From Chloroflexota bacterium (GTDB lineage: Bacteria; Chloroflexota; Limnocylindria; Limnocylindrales; CSP1-4), in assembly GCA_017853275.1 (NCBI GenBank), contig JAFMJV010000029.1, forward strand, positions 1 to 32,634: a stretch of 32,634 nucleotides of DNA, given 5' to 3'. The notes under the pieces are model-generated. The model was not told where the DNA came from, made no database searches, and saw only the letters and a list, made by a program, of their open reading frames with translations. Shown piece by piece: positions 1-7,671 of the stretch; the first letter of the stretch is position 1; the number at the start of each line of letters is the position of its first letter. Position numbers and translations under genes: made by a program.

Positions 1-1059
1 GAAGCCCTCGCCGGTCGTGTCGCCCTCGATGAGCGCACGCGCCTGCTCGGCGAGATCGGTGCGGTAGGCACCCTCGGCCGGATCCTGGGTGAGGAGCCCG
101 GCGTCCTTCATGATCGCGACCGTCGTGTTCCAGGCGTCCTCATCGAGGGAGCCGATCCCGTCCGGCGCGGGCCAGATCAGGGGGTTCACCTCGTTCATCA
201 TCCAGCGCTGGTGGCCGAGCCCGAGCGTGGAGCCGGCGTTCACCGTGGCCTGGACGCACGCCTCCGGGTTGTCCCGGCAGAACATCCAGCCCTGGAAGGC
301 GCCGGCGAGGAACTTGACCGCGATCTCCTCGTTGCCGGGCTCCGCGAGCCACGACGCTCGCGCGTGGATCGCGTCCTGGAGCATCGCCGTCCCGACCTCG
401 TTGTAGTCGATGACGACGAGATCCTCGGGCTGGTAGAGCTCACCGGTCGCCGGGTTGATCGTCTCGAGCACCTGGGCGTACTCGTTGTAGATCATCGCCT
501 CGGCAGCGTCGATCTCCCGGTTGAGGAGGAGCGACATGTCGAACGGCTGGATGACCTTCTCGAAGTCGACGCCGGCCTCCAGGCCCGCCGCCTTGGCGGC
601 CGCGGTGACCTCGTACTCGTTGCCGAAGTCCCAGACGCCGATCTTCTTGCCGGCGAACTCCTCGGGGCTCGCGATCGGGGCATCCGCCCACGAGACGGAG
701 AGCGTGCCCGAGCGCTGGAAGATCTGCGCGATGTTCACGAGGTCGGACTGACCCTGGTCCACGACCGCGAGGACGCGCGGGACCCAGGAGGTGGCGAACT
801 CCGGACCGTTGGGGTCCGAGCCCACGACCTGCGGGGCGACATCCGGGCCGCCGTCCACGATCGTGACGTCCAGGCCCTGGGCCTCCCAGAAGCCCTGCTC
901 CTTGGCCGCGTAGTAGCCCGCGAACTGCGCCTGCGGCACCCACTGGAGGACGACGCTCACCGGCGTGAGGTCCTGCGCCTGGGCCGTGGTGCCGAACGAA
1001 GCGGCGAGCAGAAGGCCGGTCGCCCCGACGGCGATGATCGGCCTGCGCGTGTTCCTCAT
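1..1059 (-). CDS. ABC transporter substrate-binding protein, NMT1/THI5-like (C-terminus cut by window edge)
   Basis: Periplasmic or surface solute-binding component of an ABC importer of the NMT1/ThiY type, whose relatives bind pyrimidine-like or sulfonate-like compounds. The 353 visible codons run to position 1 without a stop. The start ATG (1057-1059) follows a GGAGGAG-type ribosome site. Residues 1-28 form a signal peptide (RR near the N-terminus, hydrophobic core, A-Q-A before the predicted cut); there is no lipobox Cys. The mature protein begins with the family pattern V-x-L-Q-W-x-P-Q-A-Q-F-A-G-Y-Y near residues 35-50, followed by the G-L-D-V segment. It is the last gene of the leftward operon, after the permease, with a 152-base gap that carries a possible internal promoter. 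Neighbouring pyrimidine-catabolic genes suggest a pyrimidine or beta-amino-acid ligand; that ligand is inference. Confidence 0.9.
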   Translation of the reverse strand, partial: MRNTRRPIIAVGATGLLLAASFGTTAQAQDLTPVSVVLQWVPQAQFAGYYAAKEQGFWEAQGLDVTIVDGGPDVAPQVVGSDPNGPEFATSWVPRVLAVVDQGQSDLVNIAQIFQRSGTLSVSWADAPIASPEEFAGKKIGVWDFGNEYEVTAAAKAAGLEAGVDFEKVIQPFDMSLLLNREIDAAEAMIYNEYAQVLETINPATGELYQPEDLVVIDYNEVGTAMLQDAIHARASWLAEPGNEEIAVKFLAGAFQGWMFCRDNPEACVQATVNAGSTLGLGHQRWMMNEVNPLIWPAPDGIGSLDEDAWNTTVAIMKDAGLLTQDPAEGAYRTDLAEQARALIEGDTTGEGF

Positions 1060-1149
1060 GGAGACTCCTCCGTCCGCCGGGGGTCCTCCGAGGCCCCGGC
1101 TCCCTCGGCCCGGCCCGGCCCCGGAGGGCGGGTCGCGGCTCACCCGGGG

Positions 1150-1155
1150 ACGATA
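1150..1155 (-). promoter_or_regulatory. possible -10 box ahead of the binding-protein gene
   Basis: Read on the minus strand this is TATCGT, in the gap between the permease stop and the binding-protein start, about 90 bases upstream of the ATG. The same TATCGT occurs upstream of the mmsA-like gene. No good -35 hexamer is visible. An extra promoter here would fit the need for more binding protein than permease, but this is weak evidence. Confidence 0.25.
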
Positions 1156-1211
1156 CCGCAACCGTCCGGGCTGGACGAGAGGCGGACGGGTGACGATCGG
1201 GTGGCGGCCGA

Positions 1212-2033
1212 TCAGGCCTCGTCGCCGCGGAGCGCGGTGTACCACGGGATCGCCACCCGCTCCACGAGGACGACGACGACGTAGGTGAGCATCGCGCCGA
1301 TCGCCCCGATGAGGATCGCCGCCCAGGCGACCGCGAACTTCCCGTTGCTCATCGACTGGAGGACGACGCGCCCCAGGACATCCGAGGTGCCGCCGAAGTA
1401 CTCGCCCACGATCGCGCCGATGAAGGCGAGCGTGGTGGCGACCTTCAGGGCCGTGAAGAAGAAGGGGAGCATGTTCGGGATCCGGACCTTGACGAGGACC
1501 TCGGTGGGCGATGCCGCGACCGAGCGCATCAGCTCCAGGGCGGCCGGCTGGACCTGGACGAGACCGCGCGTCACGTTGATGACGATGGGGAAGAAGACGA
1601 GGAGCGCGGCCATCATCATCTTGGAGAGCGGGTTGAGGACCCCGAACCAGTTGTTGACGATCGGCGCGATCGCGATGAGCGGGATCGTGCTCGCCCCGAT
1701 CGCGATGGGGAGGAGGACGTCCCGGGCGGTCGCCCAGCGCGCGGTGGCGAAGCCGATCGCGACCCCCGCGAAGGTCCCGATCGCGAGCCCGCCGAGCGCC
1801 TCCACGAGGGTCGCCTGGGCCGAGCGCCAGAGGAGCGCCTGGTCGGTGCCGACGGCGGCGGCGATCGCGCTCGGCGCGGGGATCACCCGCCGGCCGGGGC
1901 CCGCGGTGAGGAGCTCCCAGATGACGAGGATGGCGACGAAGACAAGGAGCGGCGGGAGGATCCGCACGAGGCGCGCGCCGACCCGCTCCGCCGCGGACGG
2001 CCGCGCCCCCGCGGAGACCGCCGGCGCGCTCAT
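1212..2033 (-). CDS. ABC transporter permease, TauC/SsuC-like (first copy)
   Basis: Inner-membrane permease of 273 aa, the usual size for the SsuC/TauC/ThiX group (binding-protein-dependent transport, BPD_transp_1). Six hydrophobic segments are visible, starting near residues 27-45. The cytoplasmic coupling (EAA-like) loop is the stretch A-A-S-P-T-E-V-L-V-K-V-R-I-P near residues 170-185, which contacts the ATPase. The ATG at 2031-2033 overlaps the stop of the ATPase gene (ATGA), so translation is likely coupled. The open frame continues upstream through the ATPase gene in another frame, but the family start and the coupling fix the start here. It probably pairs with the second permease of the operon as a heterodimer. 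Confidence 0.9.
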   Translation of the reverse strand: MSAPAVSAGARPSAAERVGARLVRILPPLLVFVAILVIWELLTAGPGRRVIPAPSAIAAAVGTDQALLWRSAQATLVEALGGLAIGTFAGVAIGFATARWATARDVLLPIAIGASTIPLIAIAPIVNNWFGVLNPLSKMMMAALLVFFPIVINVTRGLVQVQPAALELMRSVAASPTEVLVKVRIPNMLPFFFTALKVATTLAFIGAIVGEYFGGTSDVLGRVVLQSMSNGKFAVAWAAILIGAIGAMLTYVVVVLVERVAIPWYTALRGDEA

Positions 2034-2884
2034 CCGATGCCGCCCTCCGCGCGCGCCCGCTCGAGCGAGGCGACGGAGCCGGCCGCCGGGCCGTGATGGG
2101 CGCGGAGCGCCTCCCGGACCTCGGTGACGAGCTCGTAGTAGCGATCGGTCTCGCGCGTCTCCTCGTCCCGCGGCTGCGGCAGGTCGATCGGGATGACGTC
2201 CGAGATCCGGCCGGGCCGCGCGCTCATGACGACGACCCGGGTGGAGAGGAAGACCGCCTCGGGGATCGAGTGGGTGACGAAGATGACCGTCGTGCCGGTG
2301 CGCGCCCAGACGCGCAGGACCTCCGCGTTCAGCCGCTCGCGGGTCATCTCGTCCAGGGCGCCGAAGGGCTCGTCCATGAGGAGGAGCGCGGGCTGGAAGG
2401 CGAGCGCGCGGGCGATCGCGACGCGCTGCTGCATCCCGCCGGAGAGCTGGTGCGGATAGTGCTTCGCGAAGCCACCGAGCTCCACGAGCTCGAGCATCTC
2501 GCGCACCCGCGCATCGCGCTCGCTCCCGCCCACCCCCTGGATCTCGAGCGGGAGGCGGACGTTCGCCTCCACGCTCCGCCAGTCGAAGAGGACGGGGGCC
2601 TGGAAGACCATCCCGTAGTCGCGGTCGAGACGGGCGCGCGCGGCGGGCTTCCCGTTCACCTCCACGCTCCCGGCGCTCGGCGCGACGAGATCGCCCACGA
2701 CACGCAGGAGGGTCGATTTGCCACAGCCCGAGGGTCCGATGAGGGAGATGAACTCGCCACGCTCGATCGTGAGGTCGATCTCCTCGAGCGCGACGGTCTC
2801 GCCGCCCCCCTTGACGGGGAAGGCCTTCCGGACCCCAGAGACGCGGACGGCGGGGACGGCCCCCGCGGCGACCGACCCGCTCAT
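2030..2884 (-). CDS. ABC transporter ATP-binding protein, TauB/SsuB-like
   Basis: ATPase of 284 aa that powers the importer encoded around it. Visible motifs: Walker A GPSGCGKST (residues 50-58), a Q-loop V-F-Q-A, the signature LSGGMQQRVAIARAL, Walker B LLLMDEP and the switch histidine in T-H-S-I-P-E-A. The C-terminal 40 or so residues are the linker typical of the nitrate/taurine/sulfonate group. The start ATG at 2882-2884 is preceded by GGAGGG about 8 bases upstream; it lies 22 bases after the stop of the second permease. It overlaps the next permease by 4 bases. All key residues are present, so it should be active. Confidence 0.93.
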   Translation of the reverse strand: MSGSVAAGAVPAVRVSGVRKAFPVKGGGETVALEEIDLTIERGEFISLIGPSGCGKSTLLRVVGDLVAPSAGSVEVNGKPAARARLDRDYGMVFQAPVLFDWRSVEANVRLPLEIQGVGGSERDARVREMLELVELGGFAKHYPHQLSGGMQQRVAIARALAFQPALLLMDEPFGALDEMTRERLNAEVLRVWARTGTTVIFVTHSIPEAVFLSTRVVVMSARPGRISDVIPIDLPQPRDEETRETDRYYELVTEVREALRAHHGPAAGSVASLERARAEGGIG

Positions 2885-2906
2885 GCGCGCTTCCCTCCAC
2901 CCATCG

Positions 2907-3941
2907 TCAGGCCTCCTGGCGCCCGCGGTCACGGAGGACGAGGACCTCCACGATCCGGACGACGACATAGAACGAGATCCCGGCAAGCGCAGCGACGAGG
3001 ATCGTCCCCCACAGCTTCTCGGGCCCGGTGATGTACTGCTGGTTGAAGTTGACGAGCGCCCGCCCGAGCCCCTCCTTCACGCCCCCGGGGGCCTCCCCGA
3101 TGATCGCGCCGACGACGCTCGCCGCGGCCGCGATCTTGAGCGCGGTGAAGAGGTAGGGGATCGAGGCCGGCAGCCGGACCTTGCGGTAGATCGCCCAGCG
3201 CGATGCGGCGTAGGAGCGCATCAGCTCCAGCGCACGCGGATCCGGGGACCGGAGCCCGCGGACCATCGCGATCGTCACCGGGAAGAAGGTGAGGTAGGTC
3301 GAGATGATGACGACGGAGGTGAGGCCGCGGCCGAAGCTGACGACGATGATCGGCGCGAGCGCGACGATCGGGATCGTCTGGCTCGCGATGACGTACGGGA
3401 GGAGCGCCCGCTCCGCGAGCCGCGAGTGGACGAAGACCGAGGCGAGCGCGATCCCGATCGCCGACCCGAGGAGGAAGCCGATCAGCGCCTCCGCCAGCGT
3501 GTAGGCCGCGGCCCCCACGAGGTACGTGAAGAGCGAGGTCTCCTGGGAGCGCTGGACGGGCGCCGCGAGCGCCTCGGCGATCGACCACAGGTGGGGGAGC
3601 TGGAGGTCCGTGGCCTGGAGGACCCGGAAGGGCGGGAAGTGCTCGTAGGAGAGCGACGTGCCGAGGATCCCCTCGAGCCGCCACGGGTCCCCCGCCAGCC
3701 ACTTGAAGGCCTCCCACAGGACGGCGACGACCGCGAAGAAGGCGACGAGCGCGAGCGCGGTCCGGAGGAGCCGGCCACCCGGCGAGGACCAGCGCCCGAC
3801 GACCGCCTCGGCGCCGCGATCCGAGCCGGTGGCGAGCGCGTCCGCACGCGCCTCCACGTCCGCGGCGGCCGTGGGGTCGTCCGCCTCGGCGACATCCACG
3901 CCGGGCGGGAAGGGAGCGTCGCCCGGGGGCGGCGCGCTCAT
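2907..3941 (-). CDS. ABC transporter permease, TauC/SsuC-like (second copy, extended)
   Basis: Inner-membrane permease of 344 aa, about 70-80 residues longer than its partner. Residues 1-55 are hydrophilic and acidic/Pro-rich. The first membrane segment is near residues 58-80, followed by an enlarged loop of about 50 residues before the remaining five segments. The coupling loop Y-A-A-S-R-W-A-I-Y-R-K-V-R-L-P lies near residues 242-257. The start ATG (3939-3941) has GGAGGG upstream and lies 19 bases after the aminotransferase stop, so both belong to one leftward operon. Two different permeases in one operon suggest a heterodimeric channel. Extended permeases of this kind are found in ABC systems of the NMT1 group; the function of the extra loop is unknown. 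Confidence 0.88.
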   Translation of the reverse strand: MSAPPPGDAPFPPGVDVAEADDPTAAADVEARADALATGSDRGAEAVVGRWSSPGGRLLRTALALVAFFAVVAVLWEAFKWLAGDPWRLEGILGTSLSYEHFPPFRVLQATDLQLPHLWSIAEALAAPVQRSQETSLFTYLVGAAAYTLAEALIGFLLGSAIGIALASVFVHSRLAERALLPYVIASQTIPIVALAPIIVVSFGRGLTSVVIISTYLTFFPVTIAMVRGLRSPDPRALELMRSYAASRWAIYRKVRLPASIPYLFTALKIAAAASVVGAIIGEAPGGVKEGLGRALVNFNQQYITGPEKLWGTILVAALAGISFYVVVRIVEVLVLRDRGRQEA

Positions 3942-3960
3942 CGGCAGCGGCCCTCCGGCG

Positions 3961-5298
3961 CTAGGCGCGGACGCCCTTGTCGGCGAAGGCGAGCGCCTCG
4001 TCGATGATCCCGAAGGCCTCCGCCATCTCCCCCTCCGTGATCGTGAGCGGCGGGTTCGTGGAGATCGCGTTCCAGCGCACGAAGGTATAGAGGCCCTTCT
4101 GGCGGAAGTGGTGGTGGATCGCCTTCATCTCGTCGCTCGTGCCGTTGTACGGGGCCATCGGCTCGTAGGTGGCGCGGTCGCGGACGAGCTCCAGGAGACC
4201 GAAGAGACCGATGCTCCGGCCGGAGCCGACGGAGGGGTGCTTCGCCTCCATCTCGCGGTGGTAGCCCTTCAGCAGCTCGCCCATCCGCTTCGCCCGCTCG
4301 ATGAGGCCGTCCTCCTCGTAGACCGCGATCGTGGCGAGCGCGGCCGCGCAGCCCATGGGGTGCGAGTTGTAGGTGAGGCCACCGTAGAAGACCTTCTCCT
4401 TGAAGGCGTCCGCGATCGCCTGGCGCATCCCCACCGCACCGAGCGGCAGGTAGGAGGAGGTGAGGCCCTTGGCCATCGTGAGGAGGTCCGGGACGACGCC
4501 CCAGTGGTTGACCGCGAACCACTCGCCGGTGCGCCCGAAGCCGGACATCACCTCGTCCGCGATCATCAGGATCCCGTACTTGTCGCACAGCCGGCGGATC
4601 CCCTGGAGGTAGCCGTCCGGCGGGATGAGGATCCCGTTCGTGCCCACGACCGGCTCGAGGATGATCGCCGCGATCGTGTGCGGCCCCTCGAACATCATCA
4701 CCTCCTCGATGTCGCGGAGGCTCTGCTCGACGGGCTCGGGGTCCTTGCGCGCCCAGCGGTGGGAATCCGGGATCCGGACGATGCCGGAGACCCCGGCCTC
4801 CGCCGCCCAGCGGCGCGGGTCGCCGGTGAGGGCGATCGCCTGGCCGGTGGCGCCGTGGTAGGAGCGATAGCGGGCGAGGATCTTGTGGCGGCCGGTGAAC
4901 TGGCGGGCGAGCTTGATCGCGTTCTCGTTCGCCTCGGCGCCGCCGTTCGTGTAGAAGAAGACGTCGATATCGCCCGGGGTGATCTCCGCCAGCTTCGCGG
5001 AGAGGCGCGCCCGGGGCTCCGTGGCCATGAACGGGTTCGCGTAGCAGAGGACGTCCGCCTGGGCCTTGATCGCCTCGATGACGCGCGGGTCGCCATGACC
5101 GATGTTCACGGACATCAGCTGGCTGTTGAAGTCGATGAAGCGCTTCCCGTCCGGGGTATAGAAGCAGGAGCCCTTCGCGCTCGCGACGGGGATCGGGTCC
5201 ACCGCGCTCTGTGCGGACCACTCGTAGAGCGAGTGGCGGCGGCTGAGGGCGACGATCTCCTCGGCGCTCATCGTGCCCGGCGCGACGTCGATGGCCAT
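3961..5298 (-). CDS. class III PLP aminotransferase, probable beta-alanine (omega-amino acid) transaminase
   Basis: PLP-dependent aminotransferase of 445 aa, normal length for class III. The PLP lysine is K277 in M-A-K-G-L, with the cofactor-binding aspartate D248 in I-A-D-E-V and the G-G-A-E-A-N-E phosphate-binding stretch at 119-125. Family members transfer the amino group of omega-amino acids (beta-alanine, taurine, GABA) to pyruvate or 2-oxoglutarate. Given the beta-ureidopropionase, dihydropyrimidinase and semialdehyde dehydrogenase genes nearby, beta-alanine (or beta-aminoisobutyrate) giving malonate semialdehyde is the likely reaction; taurine is the main alternative because the linked transporter resembles TauABC. 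The start was set at the ATG 5296-5298, with GAGGTG about 10 bases upstream; longer upstream frames are Ala/Pro-rich and overlap the divergent promoter region. First gene of the leftward operon. Confidence 0.88.
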   Translation of the reverse strand: MAIDVAPGTMSAEEIVALSRRHSLYEWSAQSAVDPIPVASAKGSCFYTPDGKRFIDFNSQLMSVNIGHGDPRVIEAIKAQADVLCYANPFMATEPRARLSAKLAEITPGDIDVFFYTNGGAEANENAIKLARQFTGRHKILARYRSYHGATGQAIALTGDPRRWAAEAGVSGIVRIPDSHRWARKDPEPVEQSLRDIEEVMMFEGPHTIAAIILEPVVGTNGILIPPDGYLQGIRRLCDKYGILMIADEVMSGFGRTGEWFAVNHWGVVPDLLTMAKGLTSSYLPLGAVGMRQAIADAFKEKVFYGGLTYNSHPMGCAAALATIAVYEEDGLIERAKRMGELLKGYHREMEAKHPSVGSGRSIGLFGLLELVRDRATYEPMAPYNGTSDEMKAIHHHFRQKGLYTFVRWNAISTNPPLTITEGEMAEAFGIIDEALAFADKGVRA

Positions 5299-5351
5299 TC
5301 CTTGCACCTCATCCGGCGGCGCGGCGGCCACCGTCCTCCCGGCGGCTCCGC

Positions 5352-5367
5352 GGCCGGGTGCCCGGCC
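5352..5367. promoter_or_regulatory. perfect inverted repeat in the divergent promoter region
   Basis: GGCCGGG-TG-CCCGGCC, arms of 7, between the divergent aminotransferase and small membrane-protein genes. It would form a hairpin in the aminotransferase leader RNA or serve as a protein-binding site. No U-run follows, so a plain terminator is less likely. Confidence 0.35.
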
Positions 5368-5373
5368 ACTACC

Positions 5374-5394
5374 GCACGCTCCCGCGGAGTGTGC
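5374..5394. promoter_or_regulatory. near-perfect 21-bp palindrome, candidate operator
   Basis: GCACGCTCC-CGC-GGAGTGTGC: nine-base arms matching at eight positions, only 6 bases from the neighbouring inverted repeat at 5352-5367. It lies in the 176-base region between the aminotransferase operon and the divergent gene. The size and symmetry suit a dimeric regulator of the pyrimidine/transport operon, but no regulator gene is visible in the window. Confidence 0.4.
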
Positions 5395-5443
5395 CACGGA
5401 ACGCGCTCCGGGCGGGATGGTGGCATCCGGCGCTGCGGAGGGG

Positions 5444-5449
5444 TAGAGT
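5444..5449 (+). promoter_or_regulatory. possible -10 box (TAGAGT)
   Basis: TAGAGT lies 25 bases before the ATG of the downstream membrane-protein gene, which also has its own GGAGGTG ribosome site. A weak -35 (TGGCAT) is 17 bases upstream. Plausible but unproven. Confidence 0.3.
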
Positions 5450-5474
5450 CGCCCTGCCAGCGTGGAGGTGGACG

Positions 5475-6161
5475 ATGACGGGACCGGGCGAGGACGAGAA
5501 GGACCGGACGGGGCCGGAGGGCGGGACGGATCCCGTCGCGAGCCCGCCGCCGGCACGTCCGGCGACGCGCCGGGCATCCGCTGCACGGGCCGCGATCGGG
5601 ACCCCGGTGCCCGCGGCCCCGGAGCTCCCCGCCGCTCCCGCTCCGGAGCCGGTGCCGGCAGCGGCCGGTGAGCCGGAAGCGCCGCCCGCGGCCCCCGGCC
5701 CGGCGGCGGCCCCCGGGGCGCGCCCCGCCCCCGTGACGCCGGATATCGCCGCCGCGGTGGACGATCTCGTCGTCCGGCTGCGCGGCCAGTACCGGAACGG
5801 CGAGCTGGTGGCGGGGATCGGGGCGCTCCTCATCCTCGGCATCTCGTGGCTCCTCGTGGGCGTCATCGCCGGCGACCGCTCCGGCGCGGGCTCCACGATC
5901 GTCATCCTCGCGGCGGCCGGGACGCTCGGCGTCCTCTGGCTGCGCGGCCGGAAGGATCCGCCCGCCTGGGCGAGCGATCCGCTCGTCCTCAACGGCCTCG
6001 CCCTCCTCGCGGGGGCCACCCTTGTCGTGGACGGCCTCGTCACCCTGCGCACCTGGCTGGGCGGCTGGCGGATCGACCCGCTCGAGATCGTCTGGTGGGT
6101 CGGTGCGGCGCTCATCGCGGCGGGCGCCTGGCTGGAGCACCGCGGGACCCGGCGCCCCTGA
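5475..6161 (+). CDS. hypothetical four-TM membrane protein with Pro/Ala-rich N-terminus
   Basis: Unrecognised protein of 228 aa. Residues 1-90 are charged, then strongly Pro/Ala-rich and probably disordered. A short amphipathic stretch (91-108) leads to four hydrophobic segments near 111-133, 140-157, 170-190 and 203-220. The start ATG has a clear GGAGGTG site 4 bases upstream; an earlier in-frame ATG lacks one and would run through the promoter region. It is divergent from the aminotransferase operon and ends about 160 bases before the DUF2630 gene. No catalytic motif is visible. Nothing ties it to pyrimidine metabolism other than position. Confidence 0.72.
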   Translation: MTGPGEDEKDRTGPEGGTDPVASPPPARPATRRASAARAAIGTPVPAAPELPAAPAPEPVPAAAGEPEAPPAAPGPAAAPGARPAPVTPDIAAAVDDLVVRLRGQYRNGELVAGIGALLILGISWLLVGVIAGDRSGAGSTIVILAAAGTLGVLWLRGRKDPPAWASDPLVLNGLALLAGATLVVDGLVTLRTWLGGWRIDPLEIVWWVGAALIAAGAWLEHRGTRRP

Positions 6162-6320
6162 CCCGGACCGGGCGGATGCGGCATCCGGGACGCGCGGCCC
6201 CCATCGGCGGGCCGGACGGCAGACGACGGGAGGGCGCCGGACGCGGAGATTCGCGGCACGGCCGCGGGGGTGCCGTCCGGGGGGACGGTGACCCGCCCGT
6301 CAGCGCCGGGGTGCGCACCG

Positions 6321-6563
6321 ATGGACGACATCACGCTGCACGAACGGATCAACGCCCTCTCGCGCGAGGAGGAGGCGCTCTACCGGGAGGCGAACGAGGG
6401 ACCGCTCGCCCCCGCCCAGCTCGACCGGCTCCACGCGATCGCGCGCGAGCTGGAGCAATCGTGGGATCTCCTCCGCCAGCGCCAGGCCCTGGAGGCCGTG
6501 GGGATGGACCCGGACGAGGCGCATCTCCGTCCGGTGGAGCTCGTGGAGGCCTACGAGCAGTAG
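6321..6563 (+). CDS. DUF2630 family small protein
   Basis: Helical, highly charged protein of 80 aa. The pattern I-x-x-L-x-x-E-E near the N-terminus, the central L-E-Q-S-W-D-L-L-R-Q-R and the ending D-P-D-E-A followed by R-P-V-E-x-V-E-x-Y match what I remember of DUF2630 proteins, which are short and common in actinobacteria and Chloroflexota. Function is unknown for the family. The start ATG was chosen because the family begins M-D-D; the only ribosome-site-like sequence is GGGGTG, about 9 bases upstream. Stand-alone gene between two longer ones. Confidence 0.78.
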   Translation: MDDITLHERINALSREEEALYREANEGPLAPAQLDRLHAIARELEQSWDLLRQRQALEAVGMDPDEAHLRPVELVEAYEQ

Positions 6564-6588
6564 GGGCCGGCGCGCCCGGGGCCTCCCG

Positions 6589-6690
6589 GTGACGCCCGAG
6601 GCAGGCCGTCGGATCGCGATCGCGGTCCTCGTCGGCGTCACCCTCCTCATCGCGACCGGGATCCTCCTCGACGCCCTCGCCGCTGCCTGA
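6589..6690 (+). CDS. possible 33-residue single-TM microprotein
   Basis: Short frame beginning with GTG: a basic start (T-P-E-A-G-R-R), a run of about 20 hydrophobic residues rich in I, V, L and A, and an end in L-A-A-A. It fits the shape of a small membrane-inserted protein and fills most of the gap between the DUF2630 and nitrilase genes. There is no convincing ribosome site, and GC-rich DNA readily produces such frames, so the call is tentative. Confidence 0.3.
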   Translation: MTPEAGRRIAIAVLVGVTLLIATGILLDALAAA

Positions 6691-6709
6691 GGCCCGCGCA
6701 CGACCTCTC

Positions 6710-6756
6710 CCCCCGCGGGTGTAAGGTGGCGCGCACAGTGGCCGTGCCCGCGGGGG
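6710..6756. promoter_or_regulatory. 10-bp inverted repeat flanking a -10-like TAAGGT upstream of the nitrilase gene
   Basis: Perfect arms CCCCCGCGGG (6710-6719) and CCCGCGGGGG (6747-6756) are separated by 27 bases. TAAGGT (6722-6727), a possible -10 box, lies between them. The layout suits an operator pair around the transcription start or a long stem-loop in the leader. The -35 region is poor. Confidence 0.35.
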
Positions 6757-6782
6757 CTGCGGCGGTCGAGGGAGGTCACCAG

Positions 6783-7631
6783 ATGGCGCGCACGGTGCGT
6801 GGCGCGCTCGTCCAGGCGTCGTGGACGGGCGACAAGGAATCGATGATCCAGAAGCACGAGCAGCGCGCCCACGAGGCCGCCAAGCAGGGTGCCCAGTTCA
6901 TCCTCTTCCAGGAGCTCTTCTACGGGCCCTACTTCTGCCAGGTCCAGGACCCGTCGTACTACAAGTACACGGAGCTCATCCCGGACGGCCCCACGACGAA
7001 GCGGATGCAGGCGCTGGCGAAGGAGACCGGGATGGTCGTCGTCGCGCCGATGTACGAGGAGGACTCGACCGCCTCGGGCATCTACTACAACACCGCCGCG
7101 GTGATCGACGCGGACGGGAAGTACCTGGGCAAGTACCGGAAGACGCACATCCCGCACGTGAAGGGCTTCTGGGAGAAGTACTACTTCCGGCCAGGGAATA
7201 CCGGCTACCCGGTCTTCCAGACGGATATCGCGAAGTTCGGCGTCTACATCTGCTACGACCGCCACTTCCCGGAGGGGGCCCGCGCCCTCGGCCTGAACGG
7301 GGCGGAGATCGTGCTCATCCCGTCCGCCACCTCACGCGGTCTCTCGGAGTACCTGTGGCGGATCGAGCAGCCCGCCCATGCGGTGGCGAACGGCTACTAC
7401 GTGGGGACGATCAACCGGGTCGGGGTCGAGCCGCTCGGCGAGGACGACTTCTACGGGCAGAGCTACTTCTGCGACCCGCGCGGCCAGTTCGTGGGCGCGG
7501 TGGGTGACGCCTACAAGGAGGAGCTCATCGTCCGCGACCTGGACCTCGAGCTCATCGAGACCGTCCGCCAGACCTGGCAGTTCTACCGCGACCGGCGGCC
7601 GGACGCCTACGAGGATCTCGTCCGGCCCTGA
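6783..7631 (+). CDS. nitrilase-family amidohydrolase, probable beta-ureidopropionase
   Basis: Carbon-nitrogen hydrolase of 282 aa. The Glu-Lys-Cys triad is visible as E44 (F-Q-E-L-F), K120 (R-K-T-H-I-P) and C157 (Y-I-C-Y-D-R-H-F-P-E). The segment S-R-G-L-S-E-Y-L-W and the R-N/Q-x-V-G-like stretch after it resemble N-carbamoyl-beta-alanine amidohydrolases, which release beta-alanine, CO2 and ammonia in reductive pyrimidine breakdown. N-carbamoylputrescine amidase is the main alternative, but the dihydropyrimidinase and semialdehyde dehydrogenase nearby favour beta-ureidopropionase. The start ATG has a strong GGGAGG site. An in-frame GTG 57 bases upstream begins with the same five residues (M-A-R-T-V), a local duplication, but lacks such a site. 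Confidence 0.9.
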   Translation: MARTVRGALVQASWTGDKESMIQKHEQRAHEAAKQGAQFILFQELFYGPYFCQVQDPSYYKYTELIPDGPTTKRMQALAKETGMVVVAPMYEEDSTASGIYYNTAAVIDADGKYLGKYRKTHIPHVKGFWEKYYFRPGNTGYPVFQTDIAKFGVYICYDRHFPEGARALGLNGAEIVLIPSATSRGLSEYLWRIEQPAHAVANGYYVGTINRVGVEPLGEDDFYGQSYFCDPRGQFVGAVGDAYKEELIVRDLDLELIETVRQTWQFYRDRRPDAYEDLVRP

Positions 7632-7639
7632 CGGCCGGC

Positions 7640-7664
7640 CGGCCGGGCGCGGGATGCCCGGCCG
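7640..7664 (+). terminator. GC-rich hairpin after the nitrilase gene
   Basis: Perfect 9-base stem CGGCCGGGC/GCCCGGCCG with a 7-base loop, starting 9 bases after the stop. There is no U-run, like the other presumed terminators of this window. Confidence 0.5.
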
Positions 7665-7671
7665 ATCCACG

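Noticed and set aside
1212-2900. Permease-ATPase fusion protein
   Set aside because: The long open frame runs over the ATPase gene in a different frame; the ATGA overlap and family start show two separate proteins.
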